NCBI GenBank assembly: GCA_030427835.1
Contig: JAUICN010000003.1
Coordinates: forward strand, 164,965 to 228,964
Direction of reading: 5' to 3'
Origin: Polyangia bacterium
GTDB lineage: Bacteria; Myxococcota_A; Polyangia; Polyangiales; JAUICN01
Length of the DNA: 64,000 bases
Below the pieces are notes generated by a model. The model saw nothing but the letters and a program-made list of their open reading frames with translations. It had not been told where the DNA came from and ran no database searches. This document shows positions 41,546-50,621 of the stretch, one piece after another. The translations under genes and the position numbers were made by a program. How positions within the stretch are numbered: the first letter of the stretch is position 1; each line of letters opens with the position of its first letter.

Positions 41546-42916
41546 ATGAATCCTCTGATTTTTCGGGAGTATGACATCCGTGGCAATGCCCAAAGGGATC
41601 TGAACGACGCCCTTGTGCAACAATTGGGTCGCGCCCTGGGCACACACTGGAAGAGCCAGGCCCACAGGGGTTCCCAACAGGTTCGCATTGCCGTGGGTCA
41701 GGACTGTCGCCTTAGCTCCCCGCGCCTGTTTGAGGCCCTCACCCAGGGCATTCGTTCCACAGGGTGCCATGTGGTGGACCTGGGTATGGTCCCCACCCCA
41801 CTGATGTACTTTGCGGTCCATCATCTGAATCTCGACGGCGGTGCCCAAATCACAGGAAGCCACAATCCCCCTGGAGACAACGGATTCAAACTCATGTCCG
41901 GCAAGGACAGCCTCTATGGCAAAGACATTCTAGGCCTGCGCACCCGCATCGAACGATCGGACTACCTCGAAGGTCCCACGGGATCCATGGAACGCTACGA
42001 TATTGGATCGGCGTACGTGGGATTTGCCAAGGGCAACATCACACTGGGGCCGCACCCCATACCCTTTGCGGTAGACGCGGGCAACGGCGCATCGGGCCCC
42101 ATCGCTGAGGCCACCATGGGCGCCCTGGGAATGGACCCGAAATGGCTATTTGCCACCCCCGACGGCAACTTCCCCAACCATCATCCCGATCCCACCGTGG
42201 AAGCCAACCTTGCAGACCTCAAGAAATCGGTCGCCCACAACAAACTCCGTTTTGGCATCGCCTTTGACGGGGATGGCGATCGCATGGGCGTCATCGATGA
42301 GCAGGGGCAAGTGATCTGGGGAGACCGCCTGCTCACCCTCTTCGCACGACACATTCTAGAACAACACCCAGGCGCCAAGATCCTGGGAGAGGTGAAGTGC
42401 TCCCAAACCCTGTACGACGACATTGCAGACAGGGGTGGAGTCCCCATCCTTTGGAAAACAGGGCATTCCCTCATCAAAGCAAAAATGAAGGAGGAGAAAG
42501 CGCTTCTCGCTGGCGAAATGAGTGGGCACATCTTCTTTGCGGATCGATTCTTTGGGTTCGACGATGGCCTCTATGCCGCCCTACGCCTCATCGAGATCAT
42601 GAGCCACACGCAGGCACCGTTGAGTGAGCTGCTCTCCGATCTTCCCAACACATTCACCACCCCTGAAATACGTGTGGATTGCGCCGACGATCACAAGTTT
42701 CAAGTGGTGAACAAGATAAGAGATCACTTCCAAGTGGATCACGATGTCATCACCATCGACGGCGCACGCATCCAGTTCGGAAACGGATGGGGTCTCGTAC
42801 GGGCCTCCAATACCCAGGCCTCCCTTGTAACGCGTTTTGAGGCCCAGTCCCTAGCCGACCTTGAGGCCATACAAACCACGGTAAATGCAGCCATCGAAGC
42901 CGCCCTTCAACCATAG
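41546..42916 (+). CDS. manB: phosphomannomutase / phosphoglucomutase
   Basis: A 456-residue alpha-D-phosphohexomutase. The active serine is Ser105 in the TGSHNPPGDNGFKL loop, the magnesium loop is FDGDGDRMG, the sugar-binding loop is GEMSGHIFF, and the phosphate-binding end is VRASNTQASLVTRFEA. With ManC and Pgi it links central sugar phosphates to GDP-mannose for surface glycans. It begins FREYDIRG as in the AlgC/ManB group. It converges on hisF with a 14-base gap. Confidence 0.94.
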   Translation: MNPLIFREYDIRGNAQRDLNDALVQQLGRALGTHWKSQAHRGSQQVRIAVGQDCRLSSPRLFEALTQGIRSTGCHVVDLGMVPTPLMYFAVHHLNLDGGAQITGSHNPPGDNGFKLMSGKDSLYGKDILGLRTRIERSDYLEGPTGSMERYDIGSAYVGFAKGNITLGPHPIPFAVDAGNGASGPIAEATMGALGMDPKWLFATPDGNFPNHHPDPTVEANLADLKKSVAHNKLRFGIAFDGDGDRMGVIDEQGQVIWGDRLLTLFARHILEQHPGAKILGEVKCSQTLYDDIADRGGVPILWKTGHSLIKAKMKEEKALLAGEMSGHIFFADRFFGFDDGLYAALRLIEIMSHTQAPLSELLSDLPNTFTTPEIRVDCADDHKFQVVNKIRDHFQVDHDVITIDGARIQFGNGWGLVRASNTQASLVTRFEAQSLADLEAIQTTVNAAIEAALQP

Positions 42917-42930
42917 GCCACCACGGGCGA

Positions 42931-43785
42931 CTAAGACGTCGCGGATGCCACGGTCGGTGGTACGGATGGATCGGGCAACCCATCCGGCGTTCCTGGGGTT
43001 ACCGGACGCACAATCACCCCCTTTTCCTGAAGATAGGCCTTGGCCTCTCCCAACGTATGGATGTGATCATGAAAAATCGTGGCGGCCAGTGCTGCGCTCG
43101 CGGCTCCCCGGGTAAGTGCATCCACCAGGTGATCCAGATCCCCAACACCCCCTGAAGCGATCACCGGGATACCCACCGATTGGGCAACCTTCCGTGTAAG
43201 TTCCAAGTCACAGCCGATCCCTGTGCCATCCCTGTCCATGCTCGTTAGCAAAATCTCCCCGGCACCCAACTCCGCCACCCGTGTACACCATTGCACCGCC
43301 TCCAGACCACTGGGGCGCCTTCCACCGTGGGTGCACACATCCCACCGAAGTTGTTGTGCGAGAAGCTCCCCCTCCACTGGCACACGCCTGCGTGCATCCA
43401 CCGCGACCACCAACACCTGTCGACCATATTGCTCAGACACTTCTTGAATGAGCTCGGGCCGTACGATCGCAGCCGTGTTGATTGACACCTTGTCCGCACC
43501 TGCGTTCAACAGCGTGCGAACATCCTCGAGCGTACGCACTCCACCACCCACCGTAAGAGGCACAGCGGTCCTCTCAGCAGTGCGCTCCACCACGTCGACA
43601 AACGTCCCACGGCCCTCGTGGGAGGCAGTAATATCCAAAAAGCAAATCTCGTCGGCGCCGCCATCGCTGTATCGAGACGCACACTCCACCGGATCACCTG
43701 CGTCTCGAATCTGTTCAAACTGCACGCCCTTCACCACCCGGCCGTCACGAATATCCAAACAGGGAATAAGACGCTTGGCCAACAT
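42931..43785 (-). CDS. hisF: imidazole glycerol phosphate synthase cyclase subunit
   Basis: A 284-residue TIM-barrel enzyme that, with HisH, turns PRFAR and ammonia into IGP and AICAR. Catalytic aspartates are in [14 protein letters not shown] and VVAVDARRR. Other motifs are [44 protein letters not shown] and [14 protein letters not shown]. It carries a C-terminal tail of about 25 Pro/Thr-rich residues beyond the fold. The ATG overlaps the hisA stop (TGATG). It is the last gene of the gyrA-his run. Confidence 0.95.
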   Translation of the reverse strand: MLAKRLIPCLDIRDGRVVKGVQFEQIRDAGDPVECASRYSDGGADEICFLDITASHEGRGTFVDVVERTAERTAVPLTVGGGVRTLEDVRTLLNAGADKVSINTAAIVRPELIQEVSEQYGRQVLVVAVDARRRVPVEGELLAQQLRWDVCTHGGRRPSGLEAVQWCTRVAELGAGEILLTSMDRDGTGIGCDLELTRKVAQSVGIPVIASGGVGDLDHLVDALTRGAASAALAATIFHDHIHTLGEAKAYLQEKGVIVRPVTPGTPDGLPDPSVPPTVASATS

Positions 43786-44516
43786 CAGGCGGTCTCCGGG
43801 TTCGCACACGCAAGCGCCTGCTCCACGGAAAAGGCGCCGTCATACAACGCCCGTCCACACACCACCGCGCGAGCACCGGCTTGCTGCAAACGCCGAATAT
43901 CATCCAACGATCCCACTCCCCCCGAAGCGATCACATCCATGTTTCCCGCCAGGGCCTGCAGTCGAAGGGTGCCCTCCACATCCGGACCTTCTCCCGTACC
44001 GTCCACATGCACCTGCGTATAAAGGGCTGCAGCCGCACCCCACTGCCCTGCGGATTCCACCAGTTGATCCACGCGCACGCCGCTGTCACGGGTCCAACCA
44101 TCCACAGAAACCTGATCCCCACGGCTATCCACAGCCACCACAATTCTCTTTGGATATTTCGTACACAGCCCAGCCACCCATTCAGGGTTTGCAACCGCAG
44201 CCGTACCGAGCACCACTCGGTGCACCCCTGCATCCAACCAGGCTTCCACCGAAGCATCGTTGCGGATCCCGCCTCCCACCTGAAAACGGATCCCTGGAGC
44301 CGCCGCCATGGCAGACTCTATCGCTGCCACCGCACAGGGTTTACCGCTGCGTGCCCCCTCCAAATCAACCACATGGATCCAGGACGCACCCGCTCCCAAA
44401 TAACCCTGTGCCACATCCGCGGTGGAGTCTCCGTAGCGGGTCACCTGGTTGTAATCGCCCTGGCGCAAACGAACCACGGCCCCCTCAAGAACATCGATGG
44501 CTGGAAAAAAAATCAC
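43785..44516 (-). CDS. hisA: ProFAR isomerase
   Basis: A 243-residue TIM-barrel isomerase acting just before HisF. The catalytic aspartates are in [20 protein letters not shown] and [16 protein letters not shown]. Phosphate sites are [10 protein letters not shown] and [14 protein letters not shown]. It shares the half-barrel repeat with hisF. It follows hisH after 33 bases and overlaps the hisF start. The first codons contain a T8 run (MIFFP), which is tolerated. Confidence 0.95.
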   Translation of the reverse strand: MIFFPAIDVLEGAVVRLRQGDYNQVTRYGDSTADVAQGYLGAGASWIHVVDLEGARSGKPCAVAAIESAMAAAPGIRFQVGGGIRNDASVEAWLDAGVHRVVLGTAAVANPEWVAGLCTKYPKRIVVAVDSRGDQVSVDGWTRDSGVRVDQLVESAGQWGAAAALYTQVHVDGTGEGPDVEGTLRLQALAGNMDVIASGGVGSLDDIRRLQQAGARAVVCGRALYDGAFSVEQALACANPETA

Positions 44517-44549
44517 AGAACACTCCCACTCAAATACACGGCCTTGGCT

Positions 44550-45152
44550 TCAGTTTCCCGACAGGAACCGCTTCAACAAACGATGCCCCCCAGAATGGCT
44601 TTTTTCAGGATGAAACTGGGTTGCCAATAGATTCCCCCGTTCCACGGCGGCGCAGAACTCTGGGCCATACGTCGCGGTAGCCGCCACCCACTCCTCGTCC
44701 TCAGGTTTCACATAATAGGAGTGGACAAAGTAGTACCATTCGGGCTCTTCAAACAATCTTCCACAACCTCGCACCTGGTTCCAACCCATATGAGGCACCT
44801 TAAGTTCCGCGCAGTCGGGATCAAACCGGTGCACACCACCCGCAATCCATCCCAACCCCGCCGCACCGGGCGCCTCTTCACTTTCGTCAAACAGCAACTG
44901 CAACCCCAGGCACAGCCCTAGGTACGGTTTTTCAGCAGAAAGGTGGGCACGAAGGGCATCTCCCCAGCCCTCCCGAAGAACCTGTGCACCGTGACGAAAC
45001 CCACCTTGGCCTGGAACCACCACCCAATCTGACCGTGCAAGATCTACGGGTTCGTTCACCACAGTCACCCGTGCGTCTGCCCGCTCCAGGGAGCGAACCA
45101 CACTGCGCAAGTTGCCAAGGCCCAAATCAGCCACCGCAACCGATCGGTGCAC
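44550..45152 (-). CDS. hisH: imidazole glycerol phosphate synthase glutaminase subunit
   Basis: A 200-residue class I glutamine amidotransferase that channels ammonia into HisF. The triad is Cys81 (YLGLCLGLQLLF), His181 and Glu183 (ATQFHPEKSHSGG). The N-terminal ADLGLGNLRSVVRSLERA and the VPHMGWNQV block are typical of HisH. Translation starts at a GTG that directly follows the hisB stop (TAGGTG), so the two are coupled. Confidence 0.95.
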   Translation of the reverse strand: MHRSVAVADLGLGNLRSVVRSLERADARVTVVNEPVDLARSDWVVVPGQGGFRHGAQVLREGWGDALRAHLSAEKPYLGLCLGLQLLFDESEEAPGAAGLGWIAGGVHRFDPDCAELKVPHMGWNQVRGCGRLFEEPEWYYFVHSYYVKPEDEEWVAATATYGPEFCAAVERGNLLATQFHPEKSHSGGHRLLKRFLSGN

Positions 45153-45764
45153 CTACAGAACACCCTTGGTGGACGGAACGCCAACACTCCGTGGATCCAA
45201 CGATGTGGCCTGCCGAAGGGCATTGGCAAATGCCTTAAAAGAAACCTCAATACAGTGGTGCAAGTTCTGCCCCGCAAGAAGGCGCAGGTGCAGATTGCAC
45301 TGGGCGCCCCGGGCAAACCCCTCAAAAAACACTTCCGTGAGTTCCGAATCAAACTCACCCAACTTGGCACGGGGCAGCGGCATATCGGCCACAAAGAACG
45401 TACGCCCAGACAGATCAAGCACGCACTGCACCAACGCCTCGTCCATGGGCAGGGTGGCAGAGCCATACCGATAAATCCCAGACTTGTCCCCAAGGGCAGT
45501 GGAAACCGCTTCTCCCAGAGCAATCCCCACGTCCTCCACCAGATGATGACCATCCACGTGAATGTCTCCCGATGCGCGCACGGTAAGATCCATACGACTG
45601 TGCTTGCTCAACTGCTCCAACATATGCGTAAAGAACCCGATGGGGCATTCCACAGCGTACTCCCCCACTCCATCCAAGTTCACTTCCACCTGAATGTCGG
45701 TTTCCTTGGTGGAACGGGACACCTGCGCACGTCGATCCACAACGGCACCCTCCGCACTAGTCAT
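45153..45764 (-). CDS. hisB: imidazoleglycerol-phosphate dehydratase
   Basis: A 203-residue monofunctional IGP dehydratase without the histidinol-phosphatase domain of the E. coli fusion. Manganese-binding motifs are [50 protein letters not shown] and [17 protein letters not shown] choose ATG 45764, which has GGTGG five bases upstream and lies inside the end of gyrA (8-base overlap). A GTG three codons earlier is also possible. Histidine genes thus read on directly from gyrA. Confidence 0.94.
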   Translation of the reverse strand: MTSAEGAVVDRRAQVSRSTKETDIQVEVNLDGVGEYAVECPIGFFTHMLEQLSKHSRMDLTVRASGDIHVDGHHLVEDVGIALGEAVSTALGDKSGIYRYGSATLPMDEALVQCVLDLSGRTFFVADMPLPRAKLGEFDSELTEVFFEGFARGAQCNLHLRLLAGQNLHHCIEVSFKAFANALRQATSLDPRSVGVPSTKGVL

Positions 45765-48375
45765 CGTTTCCACCCCCCGCAGTGGGCGCCTCCGGAGCCT
45801 CAGATTCCCCTAGTACCATTTCCCCCATGCCCACCTCGGCCTGGGCGTCGTTGGCCAGGGGTTCCACGTCCACCACTTTCTCCCCCTTGGACAGGCGAAT
45901 CACACGAACACCCTGGGCAGAACGGCCCGTCTCTCGAATCTCTTCCACGCGCGTACGGATCACTTGGCCACTGTCGGTAATCACCATGAGCTGATCGTCG
46001 GAAGACACCAGGCGCAGCTTCACCAGGGCGCCATTTCGCTCCGAGGTTCCAATGGCCACAATCCCCTTGCCGCCACGGTTTTGCTCACGCCACTCAGACA
46101 CGGGAGTTCGTTTTCCGAATCCGTTTTCACTCACCGACAATACCTGTTGGGCATCCTCCTGAACCACATCAAAGCCAACCACCTGATCGCCCTCACGCAG
46201 TTCGATACCCTTCACACCCATGGAATCTCGCCCCATGCAACGGGCCTGGCCCGCCTGAAAACGAATGCTCTGCCCAAACGCCGTACCGAGAATCACGTGC
46301 TGCTCGTCAGAAACTACCCTGGCGGTCAACAACTCATCCCCTTCTCCCACGGCTACCCCAATGATTCCGGTAGACCGAATATTCCCGTAGGCAGAAAGTT
46401 GGGTACGCTTCACACGCCCCTTGCGAGTACAGGTCATTAGCGAAGTCTCTTCGCTAAACTCTGTCACCGGAACCACCACAGCCACCCTATCGTCAGGCGC
46501 CATGCCCACAAAATTCGCAATATTGCGACCCCTTGCGGCCCTGGAGCTTTGAGGAATTTCATACACCCGTTTGAGGTAGGTCGTGCCTCCCTGGGTGAGA
46601 AACAGCACATGATCATGGTTGTTGGCCACAAACAGATACTGCACAAAATCCTCATCGCGCGTGTCCATGGCACGGGTTCCACGCCCGCCACGGCCCTGTT
46701 CACGGTACTCCGTTACCGGCACACGTTTGATGTAGCCCCGGTGACTCACCGTCACGACCACATCCTCGTTGGCCACCAAATCCTCAATACGAATATCGCC
46801 CGCGGCCTGCACGATTTCCGTTCGACGGTCGTCACCGTAACGTTCGCGGACCTCTTCCAGTTCAGAAGTGATCACTGCGCGAAGGCGCTCGTCGCTTGCA
46901 AGGATCCCTTCCAGGTCCTTGATTCGATCGCTAAGCACTCCGTACTCAGCCGCAAGTTTTTCACGCTCCAGCCCCGTCAACCGAGACAGACGCATATCAA
47001 GAATCGCCCGAGCCTGGCGTTCCGAAAGAAAGTATTGGCCCCGCTTGGACGCGCCATCAATTTCCTCCTGGGGGCGACCTGCACGACGTACAAAGTCCTG
47101 CAGCCCATCCAGAGGCAACTGCATCAACGCCGCACGGGCCTGCTCCGGATCCCGAGACTCCCGAATGGTACGCACCACCAAGTCCACCTCGGTAACCGCC
47201 ATCCCAAGACCTTCGACCAACTCCCGTTGGGCGCGGGCCTGCTGCAAGTCATGGTGCGTCCGTCGAGTCACCACCTCACGGCGATGTTGGACAAAATGCT
47301 CCAGGGTATCCTTCAAGCTCAGCAAACGGGGCTGACCGTTGACGATGGCCATGCAGTTGACCCCAAAGGAGGTCTGCAACGGGGTAGATTGGTACAACGT
47401 GTTCAGCACCACCTCACCGTAGGCATCGCGCTTCAGCTCGAACACCACGCGCATTCCGTCGCGATCGGATTCATCGCGGATATCCGAGATCCCTTCAATC
47501 CGCTTGTCACGCACCATATCGGCAATGCGCTTGAGCATTTCCGCTTTATTCACTTGGTAGGGGATCTCAGTGACCACGATCTGTTCCCGATCGTTTTTGC
47601 CAGCAATGGGCTCAATGGTCGCACGGGCCCGCATGACCACCCGACCTCGCCCCGTCTCATAGGCCTGTTTCACCCCGCTTGTGCCATAGATGAACCCGGC
47701 CGTTGGAAAGTCGGGAGCGGTGACACCCTTAAGGCCACGTTCAGGGTCGCCAGCCATCAATTGGGCCACGGTAAGTGTAGGGTCTTCGATTAGCCGAATG
47801 GTAGCGTCCACCACTTCCGCCAGGTTGTGGGGCGGAATATTCGTGGCCATGCCCACCGCGATCCCCCCTGAACCATTCACCAACAGGTTTGGAAACCGGC
47901 TTGGCAACACCAAGGGCTCCCGCTCAGATTCGTCAAAGTTGGGGCCATAATCCACCGTTCCCTTGTCGATATCCGCCAACAACTCGGATGCCAGCCGATC
48001 CAGCCGCACCTCGGTGTAACGCATGGCAGCTGCCCTGTCGCCATCCACCGATCCAAAGTTGCCCTGACCATCCACAAGGGGGAAACGCATGGAAAACGAC
48101 TGGGCCATGCGCACCAGCGCATCATAAACAGCCGTGTCTCCATGGGGGTGGTACTTGCCCAGAACATCACCCACGATGCGGGCGCTCTTTTTGTAGGATT
48201 GATTCCAATGCACTTTTTGTTCGTGCATGGAGTACAGAATCCTCCGATGAACAGGTTTTAACCCGTCCCGAACATCTGGAATCGCGCGTCCGATAATCAC
48301 GGACATCGCGTAGTCCAGGTAGGAGCGACGCATCTCGTCTTCAATATTGACCGGTAGTTTTTCGGACTGTGCCAT
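45757..48375 (-). CDS. gyrA: DNA gyrase subunit A
   Basis: An 872-residue type IIA topoisomerase subunit. The active Tyr120 lies in [11 protein letters not shown]. The quinolone-determining region reads [20 protein letters not shown], with Thr81 and Asp85 at the resistance positions (Ser83/Asp87 in E. coli). The GyrA-box region (EQGRGGRGT near residue 560) and repeated blades of the C-terminal pinwheel (for instance [14 protein letters not shown]) indicate GyrA rather than ParC. No gyrB is adjacent. The ATG at 48375 has no clear ribosome-binding site. The acidic tail ends in GGGNDD and overlaps hisB. Confidence 0.94.
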   Translation of the reverse strand: MAQSEKLPVNIEDEMRRSYLDYAMSVIIGRAIPDVRDGLKPVHRRILYSMHEQKVHWNQSYKKSARIVGDVLGKYHPHGDTAVYDALVRMAQSFSMRFPLVDGQGNFGSVDGDRAAAMRYTEVRLDRLASELLADIDKGTVDYGPNFDESEREPLVLPSRFPNLLVNGSGGIAVGMATNIPPHNLAEVVDATIRLIEDPTLTVAQLMAGDPERGLKGVTAPDFPTAGFIYGTSGVKQAYETGRGRVVMRARATIEPIAGKNDREQIVVTEIPYQVNKAEMLKRIADMVRDKRIEGISDIRDESDRDGMRVVFELKRDAYGEVVLNTLYQSTPLQTSFGVNCMAIVNGQPRLLSLKDTLEHFVQHRREVVTRRTHHDLQQARAQRELVEGLGMAVTEVDLVVRTIRESRDPEQARAALMQLPLDGLQDFVRRAGRPQEEIDGASKRGQYFLSERQARAILDMRLSRLTGLEREKLAAEYGVLSDRIKDLEGILASDERLRAVITSELEEVRERYGDDRRTEIVQAAGDIRIEDLVANEDVVVTVSHRGYIKRVPVTEYREQGRGGRGTRAMDTRDEDFVQYLFVANNHDHVLFLTQGGTTYLKRVYEIPQSSRAARGRNIANFVGMAPDDRVAVVVPVTEFSEETSLMTCTRKGRVKRTQLSAYGNIRSTGIIGVAVGEGDELLTARVVSDEQHVILGTAFGQSIRFQAGQARCMGRDSMGVKGIELREGDQVVGFDVVQEDAQQVLSVSENGFGKRTPVSEWREQNRGGKGIVAIGTSERNGALVKLRLVSSDDQLMVITDSGQVIRTRVEEIRETGRSAQGVRVIRLSKGEKVVDVEPLANDAQAEVGMGEMVLGESEAPEAPTAGGGNDD

Positions 48376-48495
48376 AGGGAGGCACAAACCCTACACCCAG
48401 CCCCGCCCTGGGGCCACCACACCCCTGCACATCCGTCCACGATCCCCAAAAAGTGCCTATCTGAAGGCCGATCACGTTACCCTCGGAACGCTCGA

Positions 48496-49329
48496 ATGAA
48501 CCAGGCATACAACCACCCCCGCAATGCCCGATCCCAGGTGGCCCCAGAGGGAGCCCATGTTGCCGCCACTCGGCACAACGCCACGGTTCTGCTTGCCACC
48601 CTTCTCACCGTAACTCTGGTGGGTTCCGCCGTATGGAAAGTCACCCTAGACACCACGGTTGAGCAACACGGAACCATCGACGATCCTGAACGCACCCTGG
48701 CAAACCACGCCTCGAACAGCCCTTCCGCCCCCAGTCAACGGGGCAGGCGGAGTCCCACCCGCAGAAATACCCTCCCCGCCATTGCGGTCGAAGGAGACCG
48801 TATGGCATTCCACGACACCCTGGCGCAACGCCTACCCGGAGATCGAACCGTCGCCCAAACATTGGCCAGCTGGGACCAGGGCCAACTCGATCGCATGCAG
48901 CAAAGGTACCCGGGCAAAGCGGGCCGCTACGCGGTGCACGTCATCTCGTACCCATCGCCAGACAGTGCCATCGAAACAGCCGACTACCTAAAGCACAAGG
49001 GCTACTCCGTGTACGTCGAAGGGATCCGCCTGGAAGTTCAGGATAGACACCCAGACAAACTACCTGTCTGGAGAGTTCGCATCGGGCCCTTCAGTCGTTT
49101 CTATGAAGCTGAAAAATACCGCCGCAACCTTGAGTCCCGTGAGCACATCTACGCCCATGTGGTCAAGGGGGTACCGGATTCTCAACAGGCGGACGACCCG
49201 AGGGCGAACGCTCCGGAGGCACACCCCCGGCAGGTTCGCGCCCAACGGATTCACGCCCAGCAGGTTCACGCCCAGCAAATTCACGCAAGTAACGACGTAG
49301 GATCACCCGGGCCAGGTAGCTCGCCTTAA
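48496..49329 (+). CDS. SPOR-domain envelope protein with repeat tail
   Basis: A 277-residue protein. It has one N-terminal transmembrane helix (about 29-47, ATVLLATLLTVTLVGSAVW), a polar Ser/Arg linker and a SPOR domain (about 142-220; GRYAVHVISYPSPDSAIETADYLKHKG and WRVRIGPFSRFYEAEKYRRNL). SPOR domains bind septal peptidoglycan stripped of stem peptides. The tail is a QVRAQ-RIHAQ-QVHAQ-QIHAS pentapeptide repeat made by a 15-bp DNA repeat. Its last 167 bases overlap the 3' end of the opposite-strand penicillin-binding protein gene, a biologically fitting partner. Confidence 0.82.
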   Translation: MNQAYNHPRNARSQVAPEGAHVAATRHNATVLLATLLTVTLVGSAVWKVTLDTTVEQHGTIDDPERTLANHASNSPSAPSQRGRRSPTRRNTLPAIAVEGDRMAFHDTLAQRLPGDRTVAQTLASWDQGQLDRMQQRYPGKAGRYAVHVISYPSPDSAIETADYLKHKGYSVYVEGIRLEVQDRHPDKLPVWRVRIGPFSRFYEAEKYRRNLESREHIYAHVVKGVPDSQQADDPRANAPEAHPRQVRAQRIHAQQVHAQQIHASNDVGSPGPGSSP

Positions 49330-50599
49330 TGCGCCACTCGGTTGGGTTGACCACCAGGGCCGCCACCGCAATTTTCGGATCCTCCATGGGCGCAAAACCC
49401 ACCCACCACGTGTAGCTACGATAGGGGTTCTGCGATGCGAGCGTACCGGTCTTTCCGGCAATGCGAACACCCGGCAAGTAGGGGCGCCCTTTCCGATCAT
49501 GAAAATCCTTTTTCGCGGTACCGTGGGTGACCGTCCTCTCCATGGTGGACACCACTCCCTGAATTACAGACGGCGAGGCTACTCTTCCCATCCTACCCTG
49601 CTCATCAGAGAGCTCCGCCTCCAGCGACGGCAGGTTGCGCGAGTTCCCGGATGCGTCTGTGTAACGCGCGATTTCCTGTAGCGCCAAAGGCCGCCCCCCA
49701 CGGGCCAGTACACTCGCAATCCACGCACCATGGAAAGGAGAGAGGTGCGTGTTCCAAAAACCTGCAGCAACCCTCGCAAAACCCAATCCCTCTCCTTCGG
49801 ACTTGTGTGGAATGTTTGCAGGACCGGCCATCGCTAAAATATCCGCAGGCACGGGTGCACCAAACCCAAATCGTCGGGCCATATCCTGAAGCCCGTTCGA
49901 ATCCAAATGTCCCATGGCAGATTTTGCAAACACCACGTTCAAGGAACCCGCCATGGCCTCCGCGAGCGTCGCGCAGTCCCTGTCCGCTTCTGAATCGCGC
50001 AACAGCGACGCCGTGAGCCGACGCCGCCCACCGTGATAACAAACCGGCCCTTCCGGGTCCATGCCTGCCTCCAATAGGGCCGCCGCAGTTACGATCTTAA
50101 ACACAGACGCTGCGGGTGGGGTGGCATCCAATGCCAAATCTGGGGCATTGGGATTGAGGGCGGAATGGCTTGCGTGAGCCAATACCCGTCCATCGGTCGG
50201 GTCCACCGCCACCAGTGCACCGAAGGGCACCTCGTATTTTCGGAGAATCCGCTGCGCTTCGTCCTGCAGCTCTGGAATCCAGGTAAGATCCGCGTACCCT
50301 CCTCCTTCCACAGGGGCCCGATAACCGCCATTCAGCAGGGAAGCCGCCTGAAACCTCACCGCAAAGGGGCCGTTTTCCGGATGGCCCTGTTTTTTTTTCA
50401 CACCGGTGTTCTCGGTACTGTCCTGGGCCCTGGCCACCGCAGATCCCGCGGCCACGCCCTCCGCTGCAGCTTCTCCCTGGCGCCCCTTGCTTCCACAACC
50501 CGCCAGTAGGCCACCCCACAGAACGGCCGCAACACCAGCCAAGACACATCCAAACGATGCCTTGGCACAAAACTTACGAGTTTCGCTTTGGTTCCCCAC
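49163..50599 (-). CDS. penicillin-binding transpeptidase lipoprotein
   Basis: A protein of about 478 residues. A lipobox signal (GLLAGC) is followed by an Ala/Gly-rich stretch with an A9 run (VKKKQG), then a transpeptidase domain. The serine-enzyme motifs are SVFK (in PPAASVFKIVTAAALLEAG), SLN (AGSLNVVFAKSA) and KTG (IAGKTGTLASQNP). It lacks the N-terminal dimerisation domain of long class B PBPs, so it is a short D,D-transpeptidase or carboxypeptidase-like enzyme of the periplasm. The C-terminus is a GREPA/GRESV repeat. The start is uncertain: GTG 50599, or ATGs at 50623 and 50638 that would overlap pgi. Confidence 0.8.
   Translation of the reverse strand: MGNQSETRKFCAKASFGCVLAGVAAVLWGGLLAGCGSKGRQGEAAAEGVAAGSAVARAQDSTENTGVKKKQGHPENGPFAVRFQAASLLNGGYRAPVEGGGYADLTWIPELQDEAQRILRKYEVPFGALVAVDPTDGRVLAHASHSALNPNAPDLALDATPPAASVFKIVTAAALLEAGMDPEGPVCYHGGRRRLTASLLRDSEADRDCATLAEAMAGSLNVVFAKSAMGHLDSNGLQDMARRFGFGAPVPADILAMAGPANIPHKSEGEGLGFARVAAGFWNTHLSPFHGAWIASVLARGGRPLALQEIARYTDASGNSRNLPSLEAELSDEQGRMGRVASPSVIQGVVSTMERTVTHGTAKKDFHDRKGRPYLPGVRIAGKTGTLASQNPYRSYTWWVGFAPMEDPKIAVAALVVNPTEWRIKASYLARVILRRYLREFAGREPAGRESVGREPAGGVPPERSPSGRPPVENPVPP
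49216..49290. repeat. 15-bp tandem repeat read as protein on both strands
   Basis: Clear units are CAGGTTCGCGCCCAA, CGGATTCACGCCCAG, CAGGTTCACGCCCAG and CAAATTCACGCAAGT, with a decayed copy before them (49216-49230). On the plus strand they encode Gln/Val/His/Ala pentads at the end of the SPOR protein. On the minus strand they encode GREPA-type pentads at the end of the transpeptidase. Confidence 0.85.
50390..50398 (-). repeat. A9 homopolymer in the PBP gene
   Basis: Nine T on the plus strand read as AAA AAA AAA (Lys-Lys-Lys) in the linker of the penicillin-binding lipoprotein, soon after the lipid anchor. Runs of nine A can cause polymerase slippage, so part of the transcripts may be frameshifted. 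Confidence 0.6.
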
Positions 50600-50621
50600 G
50601 ACGGCCGCTACAATACCCCCC

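Noticed and set aside
43448-44680. 410-codon frame opposite hisA/hisF
   Set aside because: Both his genes are certain; the frame is Pro-rich and spans the boundary of two real genes, as shadows do.
46549-47793. 414-codon frame opposite gyrA
   Set aside because: gyrA is certain here; the frame lacks any family resemblance.
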